36,692 nt of DNA, from contig JAFGHX010000416.1 in assembly GCA_016929905.1 (NCBI GenBank), positions 1 through 36,692 of the forward strand. Direction: 5' to 3'. Source of the stretch: Kiritimatiellia bacterium. Lineage in GTDB: Bacteria > Verrucomicrobiota > Kiritimatiellia > JAFGHX01. Shown piece after piece: positions 16,735 to 25,236 of the stretch (the first letter of the stretch is position 1; every line of letters begins with the position of its first letter). The position numbers were made by a program, and so were the translations under genes. The notes below the pieces were generated by a model. It made no database searches and had not been told where the DNA came from. It was given only the letters and a program-made list of their open reading frames with translations.

Positions 16735-17746
16735 CCCGCCCTACCCGCGCCTCGTCAATCATGGCAACCATATTCTCCGGCGGCACATCGGCCTGGAGCG
16801 TGATGCCGGGCTCGAGGATGTAGCCGCCGCCCGCGCCCATTTCCCGCTTGAGCCGGCGCACTTCGGCACGGATTTGGTCCGGGGTGCCCGAGACAAGCAG
16901 GTCCTGGGTGGAGACCCCGCCGCAGAAGGTGAGGCGGTCGCCGAATTCGCGCTTGAGCGCCAGAATGTCCATCGCCTCCGGCTGGATGGGGTGGAGGATA
17001 TCCAACCCGAGTTCGATCAGATCCGGAATGATCGGGACGATATTGCCGCACGAATGATGGAACACCGTGCGCCCGTTCTGTCTGGCCAGGCCGTAGATCT
17101 CGGCAAGGCACGGCTTGACCAGCCGCCGCCAGGCGTGGGGCGAAATGAGCAGGGCCTTCTGTGAGCCGTAGTCATCGCTGAGCGCGACGCCCTCGAAATC
17201 GAACCGGTCGAACAGAATGCGCATGGTGCCGAGGATGTATTGCGTGATGCCCTGCAGAAGGGCGGCCACGAAGGCAGGGCTCAGGGCGACGTCGAGCAGC
17301 AGATGTTCCATGCCGCGCATGAACGTTGCGCGTTCCCACAAATCGCCCACCCAGATGATCCGGTAGTGGCCTTCCTGATCGGCGCACCACCCGCCGATGC
17401 GTTCGAACCGGTAGTCCTCGCCCGGATCGGGAAAGACGTAGCCGGCCAGCGACGCGTCCGGCAGGCACGGTCCGATCGGCGCGCCGCGGTCGATCGCGTT
17501 CGTCGACCAGACCACGCCGTACTCGTCGGTGATCGTCTCGCCGTATTTGGCGGGATCGGCATAGAGCGGCTTGACGGACTTGGGCGCCATCATGCGGATG
17601 GGGAACGCGAGCCGTTCGACGATGTCGTCGCCGTAGTGCGCCTCGGCGGCGCGCTGGGTCGGCGGCGAGAACATGAAGTTGTAGGGGACCGCGCCGGTCT
17701 CTTGGTGGCGCAGCGTCGCTTCGATCCATTCGCGGTCGGTCGGCAT
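16724..17746 (-). CDS. Uroporphyrinogen-decarboxylase-like / MtaA-type methyltransferase
   Basis: This encodes 340 residues of a cytoplasmic TIM-barrel protein. The zinc-binding pattern of the MtaA/CmuA corrinoid methyltransferase branch is visible: H231-S-C233 (HHSCGNIVPIIPDLIELG) and C275 (RLTFCGGVSTQDLL). True haem-pathway UroD lacks this cysteine set, so a methyl-transfer or related role is more likely. Many Lentisphaerota and planctomycete sugar clusters carry such genes without known substrate. The start ATG at 17746 lacks a clear Shine-Dalgarno sequence; the protein starts MPTDREWIEATLRHQ, typical for the family. The last codons and stop coincide with a copy of the CTCGAGAA repeat. It is convergent with the SDR gene. 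Confidence 0.9.
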   Translation of the reverse strand: MPTDREWIEATLRHQETGAVPYNFMFSPPTQRAAEAHYGDDIVERLAFPIRMMAPKSVKPLYADPAKYGETITDEYGVVWSTNAIDRGAPIGPCLPDASLAGYVFPDPGEDYRFERIGGWCADQEGHYRIIWVGDLWERATFMRGMEHLLLDVALSPAFVAALLQGITQYILGTMRILFDRFDFEGVALSDDYGSQKALLISPHAWRRLVKPCLAEIYGLARQNGRTVFHHSCGNIVPIIPDLIELGLDILHPIQPEAMDILALKREFGDRLTFCGGVSTQDLLVSGTPDQIRAEVRRLKREMGAGGGYILEPGITLQADVPPENMVAMIDEARVGRVLE

Positions 17747-17808
17747 GGGGCAGAGTGTCGAATCTCGGGTATGGCGTGTCAAGTGCGAAGCCCCGCGCAG
17801 CGCTTGGA

Positions 17809-20800
17809 TTACTCCAGCCACACGCGGCCGCGGTAGCAGGTGGCGCTCGCGGCAGGGGAATTGGTGCAGGCGACCGTCTGGCCGGCGCCGGTGATATTCT
17901 CGTAGCCCGGCAGGGCGGCCCAGAAGCCGGTGTCCATGCCGGCCCGCGCCTCGAGTGCGTAGTGGCGCGAGAATCCGGCATAGCCGGTTCCGGCGGCCTG
18001 AACGGTGGGGAACGACACGACGAGGTCTGTGCCGGCGATCGTCAGATCGACCGCGAAGAGGCTGCCAGCAAGGTCCGGATCGGTGCCGGCAATGAATTCG
18101 TCCAGGTTGGACAGTCCGTCCCCATCGGAATCGCCGTCGTAGGCCGCGTTTCCGCCGAGCTGCTCCTGTTCCCAGGCGTCGGGTATGCCGTCGCGGTCTG
18201 CGTCTTCGGCGACGGACAATTGGCTGAGCGTCACGGCGAGGGCGGCATCGATGGTGAAATCGCTCTCGATGGAGAGATTGAATCCCTGCACGGCCAGGAC
18301 ATTGGTGCCGGCGACGAGGCCGGGCATGTCCGCACCGGCAAGGGTGGCGGTCCAGTTGGTCGGCTCGCACCAGACGGAGGCGAAGCTGTCATAGGGGATA
18401 AACGAGCCCGGTGCGCCGTCCACGTGCACGCGCGCGACTTCCTGGCCGTTGATCCACATGATGAACCCGTCGTCGTGCAGGGCCCAGAGCTGGAGCTCGC
18501 TGACCAGCGCGGGGTGCGGGATGGTGAAGGCGGACCGCAGAAACACGCAGGAGTAGCTGTTCTGCATGTCGCCGAGCACGGTTCCGTATGGGCCGTCGGC
18601 GAACCCGAACGCTCCGGCCCCTGTCAGCCACGCGGAATCGTCGAAGCCGATCTCCCGCCACGCGCCGGCGGGGTCGGCGGCCTCGGCGGTGCCCTTGCGG
18701 TAGCGCCAAACGGAGTTGGCGGCGATCCCCGTGGCGGTGGGCGGGGGCTCGGCGGGGCTGGTGCCGCGCAGCATGAAGGCGTTGGCGTAGAACTTACTGT
18801 CGTTGTCGGAGACGGTCACGAGCATATCACCGTCGGGCCCGGGCTCGATCTGAGAGAACCGCGCGACATAACCGCTGAGCGTGTTGTAGCCGGCCGGCAG
18901 GATGGTGGAGTCGTCTTGTACGCCGGTGATGGTTGCGCCGGGCGTACTGGTGTTCGAGAAGCCGTCGACGTCGGAGAGGGTGACCGTGGCGGTGCGGTTC
19001 GTGTAGGCCTCATTTCCGCGGTTGCAGTAGAAGACGAACTCGTAGGTCAGGCTCGGGTCCATGCCGGTGAACGTCATGTGCAGGGGCGTTGCGGAATAGC
19101 CGATGTGTGTGTCGCAATCGACGATGCCGTTGAAGACGGTGTGCGCGTCGGTGCCTTCGGCGGGGTTGGTGGGCAGCCACTCCTCGACGCTGCCGCCGCC
19201 GGTGATGCTGACGCTGACGGGCGCGGTTTCTCCTGTGGCGTAGTCGATGAGTGCGCCGCTCGTGGTGTCGATGTTGGAATAGCGCGTGATGTTGAGGGAA
19301 AGCTGCCCGGATTTCCAGGCCAGATCGTTGTAGGCGATGAACAGCGTGTCGTTATCCTGGATCGTGTAGGTGTGTGCGGATCGGGTTCCGAGTGTCGCGT
19401 TGGACGGGTTGCTCAGCGTGGCGACGATTGTCTCGTCGCCTTCCTCGGCGTCGTCGTCGACGACCGTGAGGGCGATGTCCTTGCTCGTTTGCCCGGGCGA
19501 GAAGGTCAAAGTCCCGGCCGTCAACGTGTAGTCTGTTCCCTTGCCCGTGGCGGACCCGCCGGTAGTCGCGTACTGGACCGTGACGGTCTGTGACGAGGCG
19601 CTCGAGAGCGTGACGGCCAGGCTGACGGGCGACGCGCTCTCGCTTCCGGCAGAGGCCGCCGCGGCGAACTGGACCGCCGGCAGTGCGGTGGTTGCGGTGG
19701 CCGTAGCCGAATAGGCGGAGTGGCCGGAGGCATTGTACGCGCGTACGCGATAGTCGTAGGAGGTGCCGGGCGTCAAGGCGTTGTCGCTGTGCGTGGAGAT
19801 GTTGGCGCCGACGGTGGCGATCTGGGCCCAAGTCGAACCCGATGTCGGTTTGCGTTCGATCTTGAAACCGTCTTCGTTGCCGCTGTTGTCTGTCCAGCCG
19901 AGATCGATGCGGGTGGTCGAGGCCGGGGTCGCCCCCAGGCCGGACGGTGCCGCGGGCGGCCCTTCGTAGGTGGTATCGCCGGCGATGTTGCTGTAGTCGG
20001 AATTGCCGTCCGCGTTGTACGCCTTGATCTTGTAGTAGAAGTAAGTCCCGGCCGGGAGGCCCGAGTCCGAGAGGGTACTGGTGTTCGCGCCGGGCGTGGC
20101 GACCGCAATCCATTCCGATGCGCCGGTTTGACGGCGATCGACCTTGAAGCCGTCTTCGTTGTCGCTGTTGTCCTGCCAGGTGAGGTCGATGCGGGACTGC
20201 GAGGTCGCGGTAGCCTGCAGGCCGCTGGGCGGCGCCGGGATATCGAGCTGCACCGTCTGTGCGGCGTAGGCGATCTCGACGTCGATGAACAGATCGCTGC
20301 TGTCGGCGCCGGCCTGGTGCACTTCGACGGCCAGCACATTGAGGCCTTTCTGCAGTTTGGCGACGTGCGCGGCCAGGTCCACGCTCTCGTAGAAGCCCTG
20401 CGAGCCGTTGTTGACGGCAGCGAGCGTGGTGTAGGCGATCGTGCCGGCCGGCATGCCGGCCCTGGCGACCTCCTGTCCGTTGAGGTAGGCGACGAACCCG
20501 TCGTCGTAGCAGGCGAGCAGGGCGAGGTTCGTGACGGCCGCCGGCTCGACGCCGAGCGTGAACGTCCTGCGGAAGTAGGTGGTGGGCTGTTTGGCGGCCG
20601 GGTTGTCGCCGTAGGAGACGACGGTATCGATATCGGGGTTCGTCGCGGGGTAGCCGAGCGGTGCGTTGCCGTCCTGCCAGGCGCTGTCGTCGTGGCCGGC
20701 GGCTCGCCAGGCCGTACCGAGGTCGACCCCGCCGTCGTGGTATTTCCAGCCTGCGGTCTTGGAAACCAGCCCGCCGGAGTTGGGCGCGCCGGGCGTGCCG

Positions 20801-23800
20801 CCGGCGGCCAGGCTCGCGGCCCAGTTGACGACGTCGTTGCCGTAGGCGCGCGCGTCCTGGCGTTCCAGCGACGGGCCGTCGCCGTCGGCGTTTTCCGGCC
20901 ACGGGCTGTTGTCGCCGTACTTGACGCGGTCGACGAGGATCCAGGGCACGCCCTCCAGGTCCGGAGTGTCGGGCCGCCACAGTTTGACGCTCTCGCCCGC
21001 GTTGTTCAGCGCGCCTGTGTACGGCCCGAATATCTGTACGGCGGAGGGAATGCCGTACGTGCTCCGGAACGTCGCGGGGTTTGTCGCGACGACCAAAGCG
21101 TATTCGCCCGGGGCGAGTTCCGTGCCCGGCGGGAATGCGTAATCGACAGCCGCGGACAGCCTCCACGTGTTGGACGGGTTGGTTTCGTCGTACAGCTTGA
21201 CGGTACTGTGGTGGATGTTGAGCAGTTCGATGAACTCATCGCCGCCAGCGGCGGGGTGGTACAGGATTTCGTTGATGACGACGGGGCCGACCTTCGGCGC
21301 GGCATTGGCCGCGCCGAGCGTGTTGGCGGTGTCTTGGGTCACGAAATCGGCGTCGCCGTCGCTCTTGATGTAACGGCCAAACGCCATGCCGTTCTGTGCG
21401 CCGCCGAATCGCGCTTCGGCCAGGTACTGCAGGTTGCCGTTCGCGTCCCATTTCGTGAGGTGGATCTCGTCGCCGTGCGAGTCGAGCGCGAAACAGGCGG
21501 GGCTGCCGGGATTGGCGTTGAAATCGCCCTCGTCAAACACGACGTAGCCGCCGGCCGGCAGCGCGGTGCCGCCGGGGATCTGGAACTTCTTGTAGTCGAG
21601 CGCGGAATCGCTGAGGTACCAGCCGCCGATCGCGGCGGCGGTCGCTCCGGCGTTGCGCAGTTCGATCGCATCGACCTGCGGCAGGTCGGTATGCGTGAGC
21701 GCTTCGTTGATGACGACGCGGAACGGTTCGCCGTCGTCATAGCCGGGCGAGCCGCCGATCAGGTTCGAGGCGCGCCACTTGGCCGGGTCGTCCTGGTCGC
21801 CCTCGGTATCGGTCGGGACGAGGCTGAATCCGTCCCCGTCGGCGGTTGGGGGCCAGGGCGCTTTGTCGTTGTAGCGTACGGCGGTGACGGTAAGGCCAGC
21901 GTTGTCGAGCAGGCTGATGCGCTCGCCGCCGTTGTCAAGGGTGCCGGGATAGACGTCGAAGAACGCGACGGAGCCCTTCACGCCCGGGTAGCGGTTGGTG
22001 AAGACGGCCTCGTTGCGCACGAGCAGGGCGATGTCGTCGGGTGCCAGGTCGGTGCCGGGCGGGAAGGTGTAACGGATGCCCTTGACGATCATCTCCGAGA
22101 GCCCGCGCGCGGCGCTGCCGGTGTTCTTGATTTCGACGAACTCGAAGTCGCTGCCGCCGAGCGGGTTGTACAGGATCTCGGTGATCCGGATCTTGGCGTA
22201 GTGGGCGGTGTAGTTGAAGGTGGCCTCGTGCGCGGCGCTCCAGGTGCTGTTGCTCTTGTAGACGCGTGCCCGCACATGGGTCGTGCGCGAGAGGGTGATC
22301 GGGCCCACGTAGCGCGCGGCGCCGGGCGAGAGGCTGCCGTTCGGCTGGCGCGGGTCGGACCCGTCCAGGGTGTAGTAGACGCTGGTGCTTCCGCTCGGGT
22401 TGGACAGGGTGAGCCGGAACCCGCTGGCGATCGCGCCGCCGTGCTGCTGGAAGGTGGGCGGGTCGATTTGCGGGTACCAGCCTTGGGCGCGGAGCAGTTG
22501 TATGAACGTCGACACGTTCGTGCTCATCAGCGTAGCGACCGTGTCGCGGGCCGCGTACCAGTGGTCGTTCCGCTTGAGCACGGGTTTTGTGCCGTCGCTG
22601 AAATCGTGGATATGGTCGCCCCAGCGCGCGGATTCGCACACGACGGCGTCCTCGATGTGGTTGCAGAGCGTGGACCAGCGCGACTGGCAGTTGGCGGTGG
22701 TCAACGGGCCGTCATTGAAGCAGCGCCTGTAGACGCGGTCGGCGAAGATCATCTTGAACGGGGGGTAGGCGATCAGGCTCTGCCACATGTCGCCGAATTG
22801 CTTCAGGGTGCAGGTGCCCGTCAGGTTCGGATTGATCCACGCGCCGGCGTTCGAGCGGCCGTTGATCCAGTACCAGGAGTCCTCGGCGTCCCAGACGAAA
22901 TAGCGGATCTTGCCCGGCGGATTGTTGCGGTTGCCGATGAACCAGTTGCCGGCATCCTTGTACGGGTCCTTGTAGACCCAGTCGCCGACGCCGTTGAAGA
23001 GGTTCAGCAGGGCGTAGTCGCCGTATGCCGGGACGTCGAGTTCGTCGTCCTCGATGATCAGGTAGTCGGCCTGCGTCACGCCGTCGGCGGTTCGGTTGCG
23101 CCAGGCATTGAACCGGGCGATATCGCCGCCCGTCACCATGTCGTAGATGTAGCGGACGGACTTCGCCCAGAACCAGTCCTCGGGTTCGCCGCCCCAGTAG
23201 GTCGAGCAGAAGTGGTCGTCCGGGCGTTCCGCCGGGTTGTACAGGCCCCAGTACAAACCGTTGAGATACAGGTGCACGAAGGTCCCGTGCGATCCGTATC
23301 CGTTCATGGCGATCTGCGAATCCCGCCCCCACTGGTCGCGCGTATACGTGGTGGCCGCGCCCTGGCTGGCGCTCAGAAAGCTCATGTTGCCGCCTCCGCG
23401 CAGAACGAGCTTGTCGAATTCCGCGGCGGCGGAGTCGCTGTGCAGAGGCGCGGATTCAAAGAAGGGGTACCGCAGTTTCGAGGCGCCGAACTGCGACTGG
23501 AAGTTCAGTCGCAGCGAACGCTTGATGCGCGACCAGCTGTGCCCCTCGATGCCGCAGTCTTCCTGGAAGCCTCTTGCCGGATCGGCCGGGTCAATCAGTT
23601 CGACGGAAGCCGAATTGACCGTTTCGTTTGTGGTGAACAGGCCGAGACTGCCGAACAGATCCGTCCGTTTCATGACGATGGACAGGGTGGGGACGGACTG
23701 GAATGCGCCCTTGATCATGCCGCGATAGGCCGAATCGCCGACGATCGTGGCGTCCATGTCATAGTCGGAAGGGAACGCGACGCCGCTGTTGTTGATGCCG

Positions 23801-24675
23801 GTGGAGGACGGGTATCCCGACGGGCGGGTCTGGGAGAGAACGGCGTCCAGGAACAGATACGTGTGTGTGTCGACGTCGGTGGGTTCGTGTCCGCCCTTGA
23901 ACGCCGCGGCGCGCAGGGGCGTGGTCGTCGTGATGTGAACGACGGTGTTCGTTCCGCCAACGCTGCCAGTCGTGGCGGCGGGTGCGGAGCCGTCGGTCGT
24001 GTAGCGGATGGTGGCCCCCGGTGTCGCGGTGCGGATGGTCACGTAGAAAGCCGAATCGTAGAAACCGCGATCGTGGCTGAACGTGGTGTCCGCCACCTTC
24101 TGGTACAGCTCCAGCTCGACGTCGATCTTGCAGTCGCTGCTGCCGGGGCCGATGTTGAACACCTGCACGGCCACCAGATTGGGGCCCACTTCCAGGTAGT
24201 CGTCGGGATTGGAGACCTCGAAGGTCTCGAACGTGCCGCTCTCGTGGTCCGCCGAAGCCAGCGAGTTGTACAGCGGTGAGCCGTCGGGTTCGCCGCGGTC
24301 CGCGACGCGCTCGCCGTTGATCCAGAGGATGAACCCGTCGTCGTAGTCCACTGAGACTCGGAGGCGGGACTCGGGGCCGATGGCGGAGACGGCAAAGGGT
24401 TTGCGGATGAAGAAGGAGGTGTAGCTGTTCTGCATGTCGCTGAACATCGTGCCGACGCCCGTCTCGCCGTAGCCCAGCGGCGCGGCACCCGACGCCCAGC
24501 CCGAATCGTCGAAATCCGTCTCGCGCCAGGCATCGCGCGGGTCGGATGCCTCAACCGTGCCCTTGAAGTAGCGCCATGTGCTCGCGCGAGGCAGCAGAAT
24601 CTCGCCCCGCGCCGCGTTGGCCGCGAGCACAGCCGGGAGCAACAGGCACGAGCAAATGGCTTGGCGCTTCGTCAT
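17809..24675 (-). CDS. Giant secreted CotH-kinase multidomain protein (CotH1)
   Basis: This is a 2288-residue exported protein. The ATG at 24675 has GGAGG 6 bases upstream and begins a signal peptide (MTKRQAICSCLLLPAVLAANA). Domains in order: GH2-like jelly roll (about 30-190), chitobiase C-terminal-like fold (195-275), CotH kinase-like domain (326-705) with GLYWGLYNPAERPDDHF and WD596AED, a second chitobiase-like fold, three lamin-tail domains (about 829, 985 and 1135 onward), a second jelly roll (about 1307), two fibronectin-III domains (1480-1665), Calx-beta (1668-1770), an unassigned beta domain (1776-1980), a third jelly roll (1990), a thrombospondin-3-like calcium segment (2157) and a C-terminal module ending RVWLE. 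CotH proteins phosphorylate extracellular proteins in Bacillus. Surface display is inferred. An ECF-type promoter element lies 185 bases upstream. Confidence 0.9.
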   Translation of the reverse strand: MTKRQAICSCLLLPAVLAANAARGEILLPRASTWRYFKGTVEASDPRDAWRETDFDDSGWASGAAPLGYGETGVGTMFSDMQNSYTSFFIRKPFAVSAIGPESRLRVSVDYDDGFILWINGERVADRGEPDGSPLYNSLASADHESGTFETFEVSNPDDYLEVGPNLVAVQVFNIGPGSSDCKIDVELELYQKVADTTFSHDRGFYDSAFYVTIRTATPGATIRYTTDGSAPAATTGSVGGTNTVVHITTTTPLRAAAFKGGHEPTDVDTHTYLFLDAVLSQTRPSGYPSSTGINNSGVAFPSDYDMDATIVGDSAYRGMIKGAFQSVPTLSIVMKRTDLFGSLGLFTTNETVNSASVELIDPADPARGFQEDCGIEGHSWSRIKRSLRLNFQSQFGASKLRYPFFESAPLHSDSAAAEFDKLVLRGGGNMSFLSASQGAATTYTRDQWGRDSQIAMNGYGSHGTFVHLYLNGLYWGLYNPAERPDDHFCSTYWGGEPEDWFWAKSVRYIYDMVTGGDIARFNAWRNRTADGVTQADYLIIEDDELDVPAYGDYALLNLFNGVGDWVYKDPYKDAGNWFIGNRNNPPGKIRYFVWDAEDSWYWINGRSNAGAWINPNLTGTCTLKQFGDMWQSLIAYPPFKMIFADRVYRRCFNDGPLTTANCQSRWSTLCNHIEDAVVCESARWGDHIHDFSDGTKPVLKRNDHWYAARDTVATLMSTNVSTFIQLLRAQGWYPQIDPPTFQQHGGAIASGFRLTLSNPSGSTSVYYTLDGSDPRQPNGSLSPGAARYVGPITLSRTTHVRARVYKSNSTWSAAHEATFNYTAHYAKIRITEILYNPLGGSDFEFVEIKNTGSAARGLSEMIVKGIRYTFPPGTDLAPDDIALLVRNEAVFTNRYPGVKGSVAFFDVYPGTLDNGGERISLLDNAGLTVTAVRYNDKAPWPPTADGDGFSLVPTDTEGDQDDPAKWRASNLIGGSPGYDDGEPFRVVINEALTHTDLPQVDAIELRNAGATAAAIGGWYLSDSALDYKKFQIPGGTALPAGGYVVFDEGDFNANPGSPACFALDSHGDEIHLTKWDANGNLQYLAEARFGGAQNGMAFGRYIKSDGDADFVTQDTANTLGAANAAPKVGPVVINEILYHPAAGGDEFIELLNIHHSTVKLYDETNPSNTWRLSAAVDYAFPPGTELAPGEYALVVATNPATFRSTYGIPSAVQIFGPYTGALNNAGESVKLWRPDTPDLEGVPWILVDRVKYGDNSPWPENADGDGPSLERQDARAYGNDVVNWAASLAAGGTPGAPNSGGLVSKTAGWKYHDGGVDLGTAWRAAGHDDSAWQDGNAPLGYPATNPDIDTVVSYGDNPAAKQPTTYFRRTFTLGVEPAAVTNLALLACYDDGFVAYLNGQEVARAGMPAGTIAYTTLAAVNNGSQGFYESVDLAAHVAKLQKGLNVLAVEVHQAGADSSDLFIDVEIAYAAQTVQLDIPAPPSGLQATATSQSRIDLTWQDNSDNEDGFKVDRRQTGASEWIAVATPGANTSTLSDSGLPAGTYFYYKIKAYNADGNSDYSNIAGDTTYEGPPAAPSGLGATPASTTRIDLGWTDNSGNEDGFKIERKPTSGSTWAQIATVGANISTHSDNALTPGTSYDYRVRAYNASGHSAYSATATATTALPAVQFAAAASAGSESASPVSLAVTLSSASSQTVTVQYATTGGSATGKGTDYTLTAGTLTFSPGQTSKDIALTVVDDDAEEGDETIVATLSNPSNATLGTRSAHTYTIQDNDTLFIAYNDLAWKSGQLSLNITRYSNIDTTSGALIDYATGETAPVSVSITGGGSVEEWLPTNPAEGTDAHTVFNGIVDCDTHIGYSATPLHMTFTGMDPSLTYEFVFYCNRGNEAYTNRTATVTLSDVDGFSNTSTPGATITGVQDDSTILPAGYNTLSGYVARFSQIEPGPDGDMLVTVSDNDSKFYANAFMLRGTSPAEPPPTATGIAANSVWRYRKGTAEAADPAGAWREIGFDDSAWLTGAGAFGFADGPYGTVLGDMQNSYSCVFLRSAFTIPHPALVSELQLWALHDDGFIMWINGQEVARVHVDGAPGSFIPYDSFASVWCEPTNWTATLAGADMPGLVAGTNVLAVQGFNLSIESDFTIDAALAVTLSQLSVAEDADRDGIPDAWEQEQLGGNAAYDGDSDGDGLSNLDEFIAGTDPDLAGSLFAVDLTIAGTDLVVSFPTVQAAGTGYAGFSRHYALEARAGMDTGFWAALPGYENITGAGQTVACTNSPAASATCYRGRVWLE

Positions 24676-24859
24676 CTGATTCCTCCTGCCTTGACTTAGC
24701 ATAATTCGTACCAACCCGATTCTGGGGTTCGAACCGCCCCGCCGACATCGTCTCATACAACATACGGTATATCATCGGAGCAAGGCATGGTGTGTTGCCG
24801 GTTGATTCGCAGAAATGCGATTGCATGTTTGAGAAAATGCGAAAACACGGGGCCTCCCT

Positions 24860-24895
24860 CCATTACAGGTTAACCCGGAGATGTGGGGATGTTAG
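24860..24895 (-). promoter_or_regulatory. ECF-sigma-type promoter of CotH1
   Basis: On the minus strand it reads CTAACATCCC, then CGGGTTAACC beginning 11 bases after CTAACAT, and ends in ATGG. The AACAT-N16-TA spacing matches ECF promoters. The same 36-base layout occurs upstream of the sigma gene and of the second CotH gene. Confidence 0.65.
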
Positions 24896-25007
24896 TCACC
24901 AACGAGACAGGATATCATCCCCGCGTGAGCGGCGGCGGTACGCCGTACGCTCCACGCGGCTTGTTCGGCCCTGAATCGTCTTCTCCAATCGTAATCCGTT
25001 CTCGTCG

Positions 25008-25070
25008 CCGCTATCGTTCACCGTTCTCGGTGCACCCTCCGTCGGTTGACGATAACGGCGACGATAGCGG
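25008..25070. repeat. Branched palindrome downstream of the fecR-like gene
   Basis: CCGCTATCGT (25008-25017) pairs perfectly with ACGATAGCGG (25061-25070). Inside lie a CACCG-TTCT-CGGTG hairpin (25019-25032) and a weaker CCGT/ACGG stem (25039-25058). It may be the transcript end of the sigma-fecR operon or a small structured RNA. Confidence 0.4.
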
Positions 25071-25155
25071 TGGACGATGTTGGCATCATCCTTCGTCGTA
25101 CCGAACGAGAGGATCAGCACTCGAAACTCGCGCGCAACGTGGCCATTCGAGGGTT

Positions 25156-25179
25156 GATTACGAGAGTGATTACGAGAGT
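25156..25179. repeat. Tandem dodecamer GATTACGAGAGT x2
   Basis: Two exact 12-base copies lie directly adjacent in the gap after the fecR-like gene, followed by a diverging GACTGG. Confidence 0.75.
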
Positions 25180-25236
25180 GACTGGGTGTGAACCGCAGGC
25201 GACACGCTGCCGTCAACCCGGTGCGGGTTGGCGTCG

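Larger units (their letters stand above)
24676..25236. other. Gap between fecR-like and CotH1 genes: leader, promoter, structured DNA
   Basis: These 561 bases hold no gene I can support. Going in the direction of minus-strand transcription they contain a tandem dodecamer (25156-25179), a branched palindrome (25008-25070), the ECF-like promoter element (24860-24895) and a leader of about 190 bases before CotH1. Confidence 0.6.

Noticed and set aside
16724..17746. HemE of haem synthesis
   Set aside because: The H231xC233 and C275 zinc pattern and the gene setting match the MtaA/CmuA-type branch, not haem-pathway UroD.
19720..24279. Very long open frame (about 1500 codons) on the plus strand
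   Set aside because: It is antisense to CotH1. In high-GC DNA the opposite strand stays open by codon bias, and the translation shows no recognisable domains whereas the minus strand shows many.
24710..24760. GGGGTTCGAACC resembling a tRNA T-arm
   Set aside because: The five-base T-stem does not pair and there is no acceptor or anticodon stem on either strand.
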